The notes under the pieces were generated by a model, which had not been told where the DNA came from, did no database searches, and saw nothing but the letters and a program-made list of their open reading frames with translations. The position numbers and the translations under genes were made by a program. A DNA stretch of 61,611 nt, taken from the NCBI GenBank assembly GCA_018223185.1, contig JAAEYW010000030.1, forward strand, positions 1 through 61,611, given 5' to 3'. Shown piece after piece: positions 54,262-61,611 of this stretch. Each line of letters begins with the position of its first letter. Position 1 is the first letter of the stretch. The DNA is from Oceanospirillales bacterium (GTDB taxonomy: Bacteria > Pseudomonadota > Gammaproteobacteria > Pseudomonadales > Balneatricaceae).

Positions 54262-55653
54262 ATGAATGTTATGAATGTTATGAATCAAGCGTTATTACAA
54301 GAGAAAGCAAGAGACCATCTGTGGATGCACTTTACCCGGATGGGATATTACAAGAATCACGAGATCCCTGTTATCACTCATGGTGAGGGGTGCTATGTCT
54401 ATGACACTCATGGCAAGAAATATATTGATGGTCTTGCCGGGCTGTTTACATCGCAACTGGGTCACGGGCGAACCGACATTGCCAGGGCCGTTGCTGAGCA
54501 GACTGAAAAAATGGGCTTTTTTCCTATCTGGTGTTACGCCCATCCCGGTGCCATTGAATTAGCGTCGCGTCTTGCAGATCTGGCACCTGGTGATCTTAAC
54601 CGGGTGTTCTTTACCAACGGGGGTGGTGAGTCGGTCGAAGCAGCCTGGAAACTGGCCCGTCAGTATTTTGCCGAAATCGGGCAGCCCCGCCGATACAAAG
54701 TGATCTCCCGCAACCTCGCCTATCATGGAACCAGTCTGGGTGCGCTATCGATCAACGGTGCTACCGGCATTAAAAATGTATTCGAGCCGCTGGTACCCGG
54801 TGCCAGACACGTAGAAAACACCGATCTGTATCGCAACAATAATCAGGATGACAGCGTTTCATATGGTAAGAAATGTGCGTTAGAGATTGAGCGGGCCATC
54901 GTCATCGAGGGGCCGGAAACCGTCGCTGCAGTATTCCTTGAACCGATTCAGAATGTCGGTGGCTGTATTGTCCCACCGGAAGGCTATTTCCAGGAGGTCA
55001 GGAAAGTCTGTGATAAGTACGGCGTTCTGCTGGTGTCGGATGAGGTTATCTGTGCCTTCGGTCGTCTGGGATATATGTTTGGCTGTGAACGCTTTGATTA
55101 CCAGCCGGACATCATCACCTGTGCTAAAGGGCTGACCAGTGGCTTTGTGCCGATGGGAGCGATGATCTGCCAGGATTTTCTCATGGAGCCTTTTCTGGAA
55201 GATGAAACGAAACTGTTCCTTCACGGATCTACGTTCGGTGGTCACCCGGTGGCATGTGCGGCTGCACTGGCCTGCCTGGATGCCTATGAAAGTGAAAACC
55301 TGCTAGCCAATGTTCGTGAAAACGAAGCGTTCTTTAAGAGTGAACTGGATAAGTTGCTTGAGTTGCCGATTGTCGGGGATGTCAGGGGCGCGGGTTACTT
55401 TTACGGTATTGAACTGGTTAAAAACAAGCAAACCAAAGAACATTTTTCCCATGAAGAAGCCGAAAATGTTCTGTTCAAATTCCTCTCTCCCCGGCTGTAT
55501 CAGGAGGGGCTTATGTGCCGTACCGATGACCGGGGAGAAGCCGTTATTCAGCTGTCACCGCCACTGGTTGCCGGGCGCAAAGAGATCAGCGAGATAGCGC
55601 AGATTTTATACAAAGTGATAGCCGAAGCGTCAGAGCTGTTGGCGACCCATTAA
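54262..55653 (+). CDS. class III (omega) aminotransferase, polyamine/putrescine type
   Basis: 463 residues, PLP fold-type I. Blocks NGGGESVEAAWKLARQY, LLVSDEVICAFGRLG (Asp for the pyridine N) and CAKGLTSGFVPMGA (PLP Lys) are present. Closest in style to SpuC-like polyamine:pyruvate transaminases. The start has three in-frame ATGs made by a 9-base repeat ATGAATGTT; AGGGTG lies 5 bases before the first. It is first of an operon with the aldehyde dehydrogenase and a PotF-like binding protein. Confidence 0.87.
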   Translation: MNVMNVMNQALLQEKARDHLWMHFTRMGYYKNHEIPVITHGEGCYVYDTHGKKYIDGLAGLFTSQLGHGRTDIARAVAEQTEKMGFFPIWCYAHPGAIELASRLADLAPGDLNRVFFTNGGGESVEAAWKLARQYFAEIGQPRRYKVISRNLAYHGTSLGALSINGATGIKNVFEPLVPGARHVENTDLYRNNNQDDSVSYGKKCALEIERAIVIEGPETVAAVFLEPIQNVGGCIVPPEGYFQEVRKVCDKYGVLLVSDEVICAFGRLGYMFGCERFDYQPDIITCAKGLTSGFVPMGAMICQDFLMEPFLEDETKLFLHGSTFGGHPVACAAALACLDAYESENLLANVRENEAFFKSELDKLLELPIVGDVRGAGYFYGIELVKNKQTKEHFSHEEAENVLFKFLSPRLYQEGLMCRTDDRGEAVIQLSPPLVAGRKEISEIAQILYKVIAEASELLATH

Positions 55654-55729
55654 TGTCTGTCACCGATGCCAGTGGCTGGCTGATGGCATCACAGACTATC
55701 TGAATATAAACCGGGTACGGGGCAAGAGC

Positions 55730-57205
55730 ATGACGAAACAGCTTTATATTGGCGGAGCGTGGGTGGATTCCACGTCTTCTGAGCGTATTCCTGTTATCAA
55801 CCCTTCCACGGAAGAGGTTTTCGATTACATCGTCGCGGCTAACGCAGATGATATCGATACAGCCGTTAAGGCGGCCAGAGAGGCTTTTGATAGCGGCCCG
55901 TGGCCCAACATGAAAGGCGCAGAGCGGGCAATATTGCTGCGTCAGATTGCGGCGAAGATCACCGAACGCAAGGCCGAACTTGCCCGCCTGGAAGTTCTGG
56001 ATAATGGCAAACCGTATCCTGAAGCTGAATGGGATATTGAGGATGCCGCGGGAACCTTCAGTTTTTACGCTGATCTGGCAGAGTCTCTTGATGATTCTGA
56101 TGAGGTGATACCACTGGCAGATGAGCGCTTCAGCTGTAAAGCGGTGAAAGAACCATTGGGGGTTGCCGGTGCCATCATTCCCTGGAACTTCCCACTCCTA
56201 ATGGCGGCCTGGAAAGTGGCTCCGGCACTGGCTGCGGGTTGTACCATGGTGTTGAAACCCTCTGAGGTAACCTCACTGACGGCGCTGGTGTTAGCCGAGA
56301 TTGTCGATGAAGTGAAGTTGCCACCGGGGGTACTGAATATTGTCACCGGCTCAGGCGCTGATGCTGGCCGGGCGCTGTCAGAACATCCCGGTGTGGATAA
56401 ACTGGCCTTCACCGGTTCGGTGCCAACCGGTGCCACCATCATGCGAGCGGCGGCCACAGAGATAAAAAATATCAGTCTGGAGCTGGGCGGAAAATCACCG
56501 TTTATTGTGTTTGCAGACAGTGACATTGAGGCCGCCGTTGAATGGATAATGTTTGGTATCTTCTGGAACCAGGGCCAGGTCTGTTCGGCAACATCCCGGG
56601 TTTTGGTGGAAGCGTCCCTCTATCCTCAGCTGCTTGAACGCCTGGTCGAAGAAGCGGCAAAGATAACCATTGGCGCGGGCCATGATGCAGACACTCTGTT
56701 AGGTCCTTTAGTCAATGAAAGTCAGTATCAGAAGGTGCTGACGGCCATTGAAACGGGTGTGGCAGAGGGCGCAGTCATCGCCTGTGGCGGTCAGCGTCCG
56801 GCAGAGCTGAAGACCGGCTATTACCTGCAACCCACTGTTCTGGTTGATATGCAGGAAAATAACCCGGTCTGGCAGGAAGAGATATTTGGCCCGGTGGTGT
56901 GTGTCAAACCGTTTACCGCCGAAACGGATGCTGTTCGCATGGCAAACAACTCCCGCTTTGGCCTGGCTGCTGCGGTGATGTCCAGGGATGATGAACGGTG
57001 CGACAGGGTGGCCCGGCAACTAAGAGCCGGTATCGTCTGGATCAACTGTTCCCAGCCAACCTTCACTGAAGCCCCCTGGGGTGGTTACAAACAATCAGGG
57101 ATCGGGCGTGAGCTGGGTCACTGGGGATTAAATAATTATCTGGAAACAAAACAGATAACAAAGTATGACAGCGATAAGCCCTGGGGTTGGTATATCAGGC
57201 CCTGA
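55730..57205 (+). CDS. aminoaldehyde dehydrogenase (ALDH10/betaine-aldehyde type)
   Basis: 491 residues. Asn153 (PWNFP), Glu251 (LELGGKSPF) and Cys285 (NQGQVCSATSR) form the active site. The C-terminus GIGRELGHWGLNNYL and SDKPWGWY is like plant and bacterial aminoaldehyde dehydrogenases. It would oxidise the aldehyde made by the transaminase, such as 4-aminobutanal. It follows it by 76 bases. Confidence 0.87.
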   Translation: MTKQLYIGGAWVDSTSSERIPVINPSTEEVFDYIVAANADDIDTAVKAAREAFDSGPWPNMKGAERAILLRQIAAKITERKAELARLEVLDNGKPYPEAEWDIEDAAGTFSFYADLAESLDDSDEVIPLADERFSCKAVKEPLGVAGAIIPWNFPLLMAAWKVAPALAAGCTMVLKPSEVTSLTALVLAEIVDEVKLPPGVLNIVTGSGADAGRALSEHPGVDKLAFTGSVPTGATIMRAAATEIKNISLELGGKSPFIVFADSDIEAAVEWIMFGIFWNQGQVCSATSRVLVEASLYPQLLERLVEEAAKITIGAGHDADTLLGPLVNESQYQKVLTAIETGVAEGAVIACGGQRPAELKTGYYLQPTVLVDMQENNPVWQEEIFGPVVCVKPFTAETDAVRMANNSRFGLAAAVMSRDDERCDRVARQLRAGIVWINCSQPTFTEAPWGGYKQSGIGRELGHWGLNNYLETKQITKYDSDKPWGWYIRP

Positions 57206-57484
57206 AGACACACTTCAAGCCCTTGATAACCAATGATTTATATAAGAATGAGTTTAGGATAAACAGGCAATCCGGATGCCGCTTTACTGTTTAATTGATC
57301 ACAGAAAACACTGTGACAGCCTGAGAAGCTTAAGAGCTGTCCCCCTTAATCAGAGGGCAGCCAAAATAAAACATATAACGATATGGTACTGATAAGCGCC
57401 GTTTTACGGTATTAACGAGTTAATGCTTATACGATGCGATTGCTGAAATTGCACCATCGAAAGCACCTTAAATGGAGCAATAAC

Positions 57485-58585
57485 ATGAATCCAAAGAAGT
57501 TAGGTCTTGCTGCGGCACTCGCGGTGTCAGTCTCCACCACGGCTATCGCAAATGATTCGATCAAATTTTATAACTGGTCTGATTATATTGCCCCCGATAC
57601 GCTGACAAATTTTGAAAAAGCGACCGGTTTATCTGTCACCTATGATGTGTTTGACAGTAACGAAGTTCTCGAAGCTAAGCTGATGGCGGGCGGTTCAGGT
57701 TTTGACCTTGTCGTGCCGGGCTCGCAGTTTCTGGGGCGTCAGATTATGGCGGATGTTTTTCTCGAACTGGACCGTGAAAAACTGCCGCATTACAAAAATC
57801 TGGACGCTGAACTGATGAAGGTGCTGGCAGAGGTCGATCCGGATAACCGCTATGGCATACCCTATCTGTGGGGCACTACCGGTATTGGCTATAATGTTGA
57901 TCAGGTTAAGAAAGCCCTGGGTGAAGATGCCCCGGTGAATAGCTGGGATCTGGTTTTTAAACCGGAAAACCTGGAAAAACTCGCGTCCTGCGGTGTTGCC
58001 CTTCTGGATGCTCCGGCCGAGATTCTGCCAATCGCGCTGAACTACCTGGGTAAAAACCCCAACAGCACGGAAAAAGGAGATTACAGCCGGGATTCTGATC
58101 TTGGCAAACTGCTATCGTCTATCCGCCCGAGCATTACCTACTTCCATTCATCAAAGTATATTAATGACCTTGCCAATGGCGATATCTGTGTCGCAGTCGG
58201 CTGGTCTGGCGATATCCTGCAGGGTGCAACCCGGGCAGAGGAAGCGGGTAACGGTGTAAAGGTTGCCTATTCTATTCCCAAAGAAGGCACCGCTGTCTGG
58301 TTTGATATGCTGGCAATCCCTTCAGATGCCAAGCATCCTGAACTGGCCCATAAATTACTGGATTACCTGTTAGAGGCCGATGTTATCGCGGGGGTTTCCA
58401 ACTACGTTGCTTACGCCAACGGTAATAAAGCATCTACCCAGTTAATTGATGCTGAAATCACCAGTGACCCGACCATCTACCCAAGTGATGATGTTAAAGC
58501 GAAACTGTTCTCGCTGAAGGTGATGCCGAAGAAAATAGACCGGTTTTCAACCCGGCTCTGGACCGACTTTAAAGCCAATCGCTAA
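57485..58585 (+). CDS. polyamine-binding periplasmic protein, PotF/SpuD type
   Basis: 366 residues. Signal peptide to about residue 22 (MNPKKLGLAAALAVSV...AIA), then IKFYNWSDYIAPDTL, the typical start of PotF/PotD-type proteins, and GVALLDAPAEILPIALNYLG. It should bind putrescine or related amines for an ABC importer whose permease and ATPase genes are not in the window. GGAG lies 7 bases before the ATG at 57485; the frame runs 17 codons further upstream. Confidence 0.9.
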   Translation: MNPKKLGLAAALAVSVSTTAIANDSIKFYNWSDYIAPDTLTNFEKATGLSVTYDVFDSNEVLEAKLMAGGSGFDLVVPGSQFLGRQIMADVFLELDREKLPHYKNLDAELMKVLAEVDPDNRYGIPYLWGTTGIGYNVDQVKKALGEDAPVNSWDLVFKPENLEKLASCGVALLDAPAEILPIALNYLGKNPNSTEKGDYSRDSDLGKLLSSIRPSITYFHSSKYINDLANGDICVAVGWSGDILQGATRAEEAGNGVKVAYSIPKEGTAVWFDMLAIPSDAKHPELAHKLLDYLLEADVIAGVSNYVAYANGNKASTQLIDAEITSDPTIYPSDDVKAKLFSLKVMPKKIDRFSTRLWTDFKANR

Positions 58586-58596
58586 ACCTGTACCTA

Positions 58597-58617
58597 CCGG
58601 GGGGGTATTCCCCCCGG
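58597..58617 (+). terminator. G+C-rich stem-loop after the polyamine-binding protein gene
   Basis: CCGGGGGG-N5-CCCCCCGG begins 11 bases past the stop. No T run follows, so termination may be weak or Rho-assisted. Confidence 0.5.
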
Positions 58618-58685
58618 AATGTCTGACGATTATCAATAGTTAGCTTAGTGTTAGCATGACATCGACTGACATCATTATTTCTCTC

Positions 58686-58740
58686 TGTCCGCGAAACCGC
58701 CCTCGAAACCGCCCTCGAAACCGCCCTGGAAACCTGCCCG
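58686..58740. repeat. 12-base tandem repeat
   Basis: CGAAACCGCCCT occurs three times, the third running into a degenerate fourth copy (GGAAACCTGCCC). Both strands are open through it, giving RPRN or RAVS repeats, but no ribosome site supports a protein. Confidence 0.7.
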
Positions 58741-58871
58741 GTTTCAGCTGCTCTTCTCCCCATTCAAAATGCAAAAGACAACACCCGCCCCTGCTTATGG
58801 CTAACAGCACTGGCATTGATTGCGCTATGCTTTGCAGCAGTATCAAGTCTTTCAGTTGACAGAGGTTTATT

Positions 58872-59084
58872 GTGAATACACACCCGGACAGCATTGATCC
58901 AGCTGTATGTCCCCTATGTAAGCAGTCCAATCAGTGCGGCAATATATCGTCGTGTGGTTCTGATACACATTGCTGGTGCAGCTCGCCTGAAATAACGTTT
59001 GCGGAGTCGTTATTAAATCAGCTGTCTGACGATACAAGAGGCACAGCCTGTATCTGCAAATCGTGTGCTTTAGCAAATAGTTAA
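58872..59084 (+). CDS. cysteine-rich CWC-type small protein
   Basis: 70 residues with nine cysteines in the order CPLCKQSNQCG, CWCSSPEITF and TACICKSCA. This fits the bacterial CWC family, a probable zinc-binding module of unknown role. The GTG start has AGAGGT 5 bases upstream. Confidence 0.8.
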   Translation: MNTHPDSIDPAVCPLCKQSNQCGNISSCGSDTHCWCSSPEITFAESLLNQLSDDTRGTACICKSCALANS

Positions 59085-59217
59085 GTGACTTTGCCTGTTT
59101 GGTGTAGACTTAATTAAATACGGAAATTTAACACGGAAATCAAACGTACCTCTAACCGTTGGCTGCCGTTCGGTCCTCACTATTTAAGCCAACCGTTTAC
59201 AGGCTGAGGAGTCGGTC

Positions 59218-59481
59218 ATGCCCAGACATACACACAGACGAAAAGCGTCTGTTCACTCTAAATCTAAAACTGCAAAAAATGTCCGGCCATCCGGGTTGAG
59301 AACGTCAAACCCTAAGGTAGGCGTTTTCTTGGGTGTGTTCTTTGTTGCTTTAGGGGCCTATATTCAAGTGTTTCAATCTCACGGCAATGCGATGTCTGGC
59401 ATTGCTATACTCTCTATTATTGTCGGGGTTGTGACAGTCATCATTGCTCGCTTTTCTGTGCCCAGGAAAAAGACCGATTAG
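59218..59481 (+). CDS. small membrane protein of unknown function
   Basis: 87 residues. A basic, Ser/Lys-rich N-terminal 33 residues is followed by two predicted membrane helices (about 34-51 and 59-78) and the basic tail RKKTD. GAGGAG lies 6 bases before the ATG. No family recognised. Confidence 0.72.
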   Translation: MPRHTHRRKASVHSKSKTAKNVRPSGLRTSNPKVGVFLGVFFVALGAYIQVFQSHGNAMSGIAILSIIVGVVTVIIARFSVPRKKTD

Positions 59482-59504
59482 CACTGCGTGTAACGGACAT
59501 ATAA

Positions 59505-59574
59505 GCGGCGTCTCGCCGCGATTGCTTTTATCGCCCCGGGACGGGGCTCCTACGGTATGGATGTATTGTAGGAG
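59505..59574. repeat. REP/BIME-like triple hairpin
   Basis: Three adjacent stems: GCGGCG-TCT-CGCCGC (59505-59519), GCCCCG-GGA-CGGGGC (59533-59547) and CTCCTAC...GTAGGAG (59547-59574). It begins 23 bases after the stop of the small membrane protein gene. The style resembles bacterial extragenic palindromes that protect or terminate RNA. Confidence 0.65.
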
Positions 59575-59681
59575 AAGAGATGTTTTTTCGCGTTCCTCTT
59601 AACAAGGGGTGATGCCAGAATTAAAGGGGTCGAATTAAAGCGGTCGAATTAAAGGGACCAAAGCCGTAATTAAAACGGCCA

Positions 59682-59747
59682 TTATCCAACGGCCAAAACG
59701 ATAAGCGCCGACAGGGCCGCCAGAGTATAGCGGATCGTCTTTCTTAT
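59682..59747 (-). pseudogene. broken copy of the 5' end of the cyclotransferase gene
   Basis: The minus-strand reading (I)RKTIRYTLAALSALIVLAV then stop matches the first 20 residues of the protein at 52478-52906 (MRKPIRYTLATLSAFTVLAV) at 15 of 20 positions. The start is ATA, not ATG, and the match ends at a TAA, so it is a remnant of a duplication. It lies in a repeat-rich gap (59582-59955). Confidence 0.75.
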
Positions 59748-59800
59748 GGTGTTCTAATGAAATCCATTTTTAAACAATATCGGCCGCTGCCTCCAGAGTC

Positions 59801-59851
59801 TATGTGCCCTCTGTGGTAAATTTTTAAGCAATAACCACAGAGAACACAGAG
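59801..59851. repeat. inverted pair of the ACCACAGAG repeat
   Basis: CTCTGTGGT (59811-59819) and ACCACAGAG (59834-59842) are inverted with a 14-base loop; ACACAGAG follows. Downstream, CTGCTTAGCCTTAT(T/C) is tandemly repeated just past the alaC stop (about 59925-59955). Confidence 0.7.
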
Positions 59852-59955
59852 AAAAGACAAAAGGGAACAAATTCATTTATTTATACGTAAATAAACCTGT
59901 CCCGTTTTCTGCGTCCTTTAACTGCTTAGCCTTATTCTGCTTAGCCTTATCCTGC

Positions 59956-61188
59956 TTAACGGCGTTTTTCCGGAATCCCGATCAGACCGTCCTTGCGGAA
60001 CATCGCCTTGATACCGCGCACCGCCTGACGGATACGGTCCTGATTCTCGATCAGGGCAAAGCGCACGAAACCATCACCATAATCACCGAAACCAATCCCC
60101 GGAGAGACGCATACTTTAGCGTCGGAGAGCAGCTTCTTAGCAAACTCCAGCGAGCCCATCTCTGCGTAGGGTTCGGGAATTTTAGCCCAGATATACATCG
60201 ACGCTTTGGGCACATCAACCATCCAGCCCGCCTCATGCAACCCTTTCGCCAGGGCGTTTCGGCGTTGCCGGTATTGCTCAGCGATATCGCGCACGCACTG
60301 CTGATCGCCTTCCAGCGCGGCAATAGCGGCGACCTGCAGCGGCGTAAAGGTGCCATAATCGTGATAGCTTTTAATCCTGGCCAGCGCATGCACCAGCTCT
60401 TTGTTGCCCACCATAAAGCCGATACGCCAGCCGGCCATGTTGTAACTCTTGGACAGGGTGAAAAACTCAACCGCAACATCCTTGGCACCCGGCACCTGCA
60501 TGATTGAGGGCGCTTTCCAACCGTCATAGACAATATCGGCGTAAGCCAGATCGTGCACCACGATGATATCGTGCTCTTTGGCCAGTGCCACCACACGCTC
60601 AAAGAAATCCAGCTCGACACACTGCGCCGTCGGGTTGGAGGGAAAGCCGAGAATCATCATCTTCGGTTTCGGAATCGACTCACGGATAGCTCGTTCCAGT
60701 TCAACGAAAAAGTCGACCCCTGGAATAAGCGGTATCGAGCGCACCTGGGCACCGGCAATCACCGCGCCGTATATATGAATCGGGTAACTCGGATTCGGCA
60801 CCAGTACTGTATCGCCATGATCCACCGTGGCCAGCATCAGATGCGCCAGACCTTCCTTAGAACCGATGGTGACAATCGCCTCCTCTTCGGGATCAATCTC
60901 GACCTCATAGCGCTCCTGATACCAGCGGGAGATCGCCCGCCGAAGGCGCGGAATACCGCGAGAAGTGGAATAACCATGGGTGTCATCACGCTGCGCAACG
61001 GTACAGAGTTTCTCAACAATATGCGGTGGTGTCGGCCCATCGGGGTTGCCCATACTGAAGTCGATAATATCCTCGCCACGCCGGCGCGCCGCCATCTTCA
61101 GCTCGGCGGTGATATTAAAAACATAGGGGGGCAGTCGATCAATACGGGAAAAATGACGTACGGGGGGTGTGCCAGAATTATCGGCCAT
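59956..61188 (-). CDS. alaC: alanine transaminase AlaC
   Basis: 410 residues, class I/II aminotransferase. The PLP Lys is in TLSKSYNMAGWRIG, with GFPSNPTAQ and VRFALIENQDRIRQA also as in AlaC (YfdZ) and its relatives. It interconverts pyruvate and glutamate with alanine and 2-oxoglutarate. It is the last complete gene. Confidence 0.9.
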   Translation of the reverse strand: MADNSGTPPVRHFSRIDRLPPYVFNITAELKMAARRRGEDIIDFSMGNPDGPTPPHIVEKLCTVAQRDDTHGYSTSRGIPRLRRAISRWYQERYEVEIDPEEEAIVTIGSKEGLAHLMLATVDHGDTVLVPNPSYPIHIYGAVIAGAQVRSIPLIPGVDFFVELERAIRESIPKPKMMILGFPSNPTAQCVELDFFERVVALAKEHDIIVVHDLAYADIVYDGWKAPSIMQVPGAKDVAVEFFTLSKSYNMAGWRIGFMVGNKELVHALARIKSYHDYGTFTPLQVAAIAALEGDQQCVRDIAEQYRQRRNALAKGLHEAGWMVDVPKASMYIWAKIPEPYAEMGSLEFAKKLLSDAKVCVSPGIGFGDYGDGFVRFALIENQDRIRQAVRGIKAMFRKDGLIGIPEKRR

Positions 61189-61611
61189 AAAAACCTCGAT
61201 TAACGTAAGCGCCCGGAACCGTCCGAGCGACGCCGGCCCTGTGCTCAGGACCGTAGAGAAATAATATCCCGATAAAACCGATCTGAACAGGTGGGGGGTT
61301 AAATTAATTTTGTGGGGGATGGCTGAGTCGCTAGATCGCGGCTTCGCCGCTAGCTAGTTGTTAGAACGTCGCTTCGCGACTGGCTAGAAAAAGCATCAGC
61401 GTAGTTCGTGGTTCGAACGCCGGTGCCCGGCTTGCTCGTCGCTCGGAAAACCTTCTTAACAGCAAGAGTGATCAAACAGATTTCTGTGGTATTAAAAAGG
61501 TTTGGTGAAATCAATTGCTGCGCCCCTCTTATTAAGGGTTTTAAACCCTTTAGCCCTAGGGAAGGTGCGATTAAGTGCCCAAGTTTTGCTTAATTCGCTG
61601 ATTTCAGCGGA
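61189..61611. other. window end without a supported gene
   Basis: Two related hairpin units, GCGGC-TTC-GCCGC (61338-61350) and GTCGC-TTC-GCGAC (61368-61380), are both flanked by CTAG. A palindrome AAGGGTTTTAAACCCTT lies at 61534-61550. A 61-codon plus frame (61408-61593) has no ribosome site and looks random. Confidence 0.5.

Noticed and set aside
58656-58859. PRNR-repeat small protein over the 12-base tandem repeat
   Set aside because: Both strands are open through the repeat, no ribosome site precedes either frame, and there is no conserved domain.
1-61611. rRNA, tRNA, integrase, transposase or phage genes
   Set aside because: Looked for on both strands; no tRNA cloverleaf, rRNA segment or recombinase protein could be recognised.

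Overview
This window reads as accessory and catabolic DNA from a marine gammaproteobacterium, probably Oceanospirillaceae/Nitrincolaceae-like (inference from gene content, roughly 50% GC, a TRAP transporter, NCS2/AzgA purine permeases and an HdfR-type LysR). It has no rRNA, tRNA, phage or IS genes and is dense with small-molecule uptake and degradation operons.

Region 1 (about 0.26-18.8 kb, all minus strand) is an indole-3-acetic acid (IAA, auxin) degradation module. The order iacH-A-B-I-C-D-E-F is contiguous. It is followed by a TRAP transporter (dctP-Q-M), a universal stress protein, a XylE-type catechol 2,3-dioxygenase, a 4-oxalocrotonate tautomerase and then iacG. An MFS exporter, a truncated haemoglobin, a porin and an aldehyde dehydrogenase come last. 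A MarR regulator (iacR) sits just upstream. IAA should enter through porin and TRAP, be oxidised to catechol by the Iac enzymes, and pass to ring cleavage. The catechol dioxygenase, however, carries an exact 40-residue internal deletion that removes one of the three iron ligands. A perfect FNR/ANR box lies at the predicted start of the iac transcript.

Region 2 (19-25.5 kb, minus) is a compact phenylacetate operon, paaJ-K-A-B-C-D-E: activation, ring epoxidation and the terminal thiolase. PaaZ, F, G and H are missing from the window. A lone cyclic-nucleotide-binding domain protein is divergent from it.

Region 3 (26.4-31.3 kb) holds housekeeping-like genes: a VanX-type dipeptidase, a cold shock protein, a charged small protein divergent from an HdfR-like LysR regulator, and an RhlE helicase.

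Region 4 (31.4-47.8 kb) is a purine salvage and catabolism locus: two tandem phosphoribosyltransferases, a urea transporter, a Tsx-type nucleoside channel, an 8-oxoguanine deaminase, an NCS2 permease, xdhABC, guanine deaminase, a GntR/FCD regulator, an AzgA-type guanine/hypoxanthine permease and a LysE exporter. TTGTATACAA palindromes recur in both divergent promoter regions, suggesting one regulon.

Region 5 (47.8-61.6 kb) has a cupin, a DUF711 protein, a tautomerase, a spermidine-synthase-like protein, a gamma-glutamylcyclotransferase and a polyamine-type cluster (LuxR regulator, class III aminotransferase, aminoaldehyde dehydrogenase, PotF-like binding protein). Small proteins and AlaC follow. 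Its intergenic DNA is full of a dispersed ACCACAGAG-type repeat, REP-like hairpins and short tandem duplications, and it contains a broken-off copy of the 5' end of the cyclotransferase gene.
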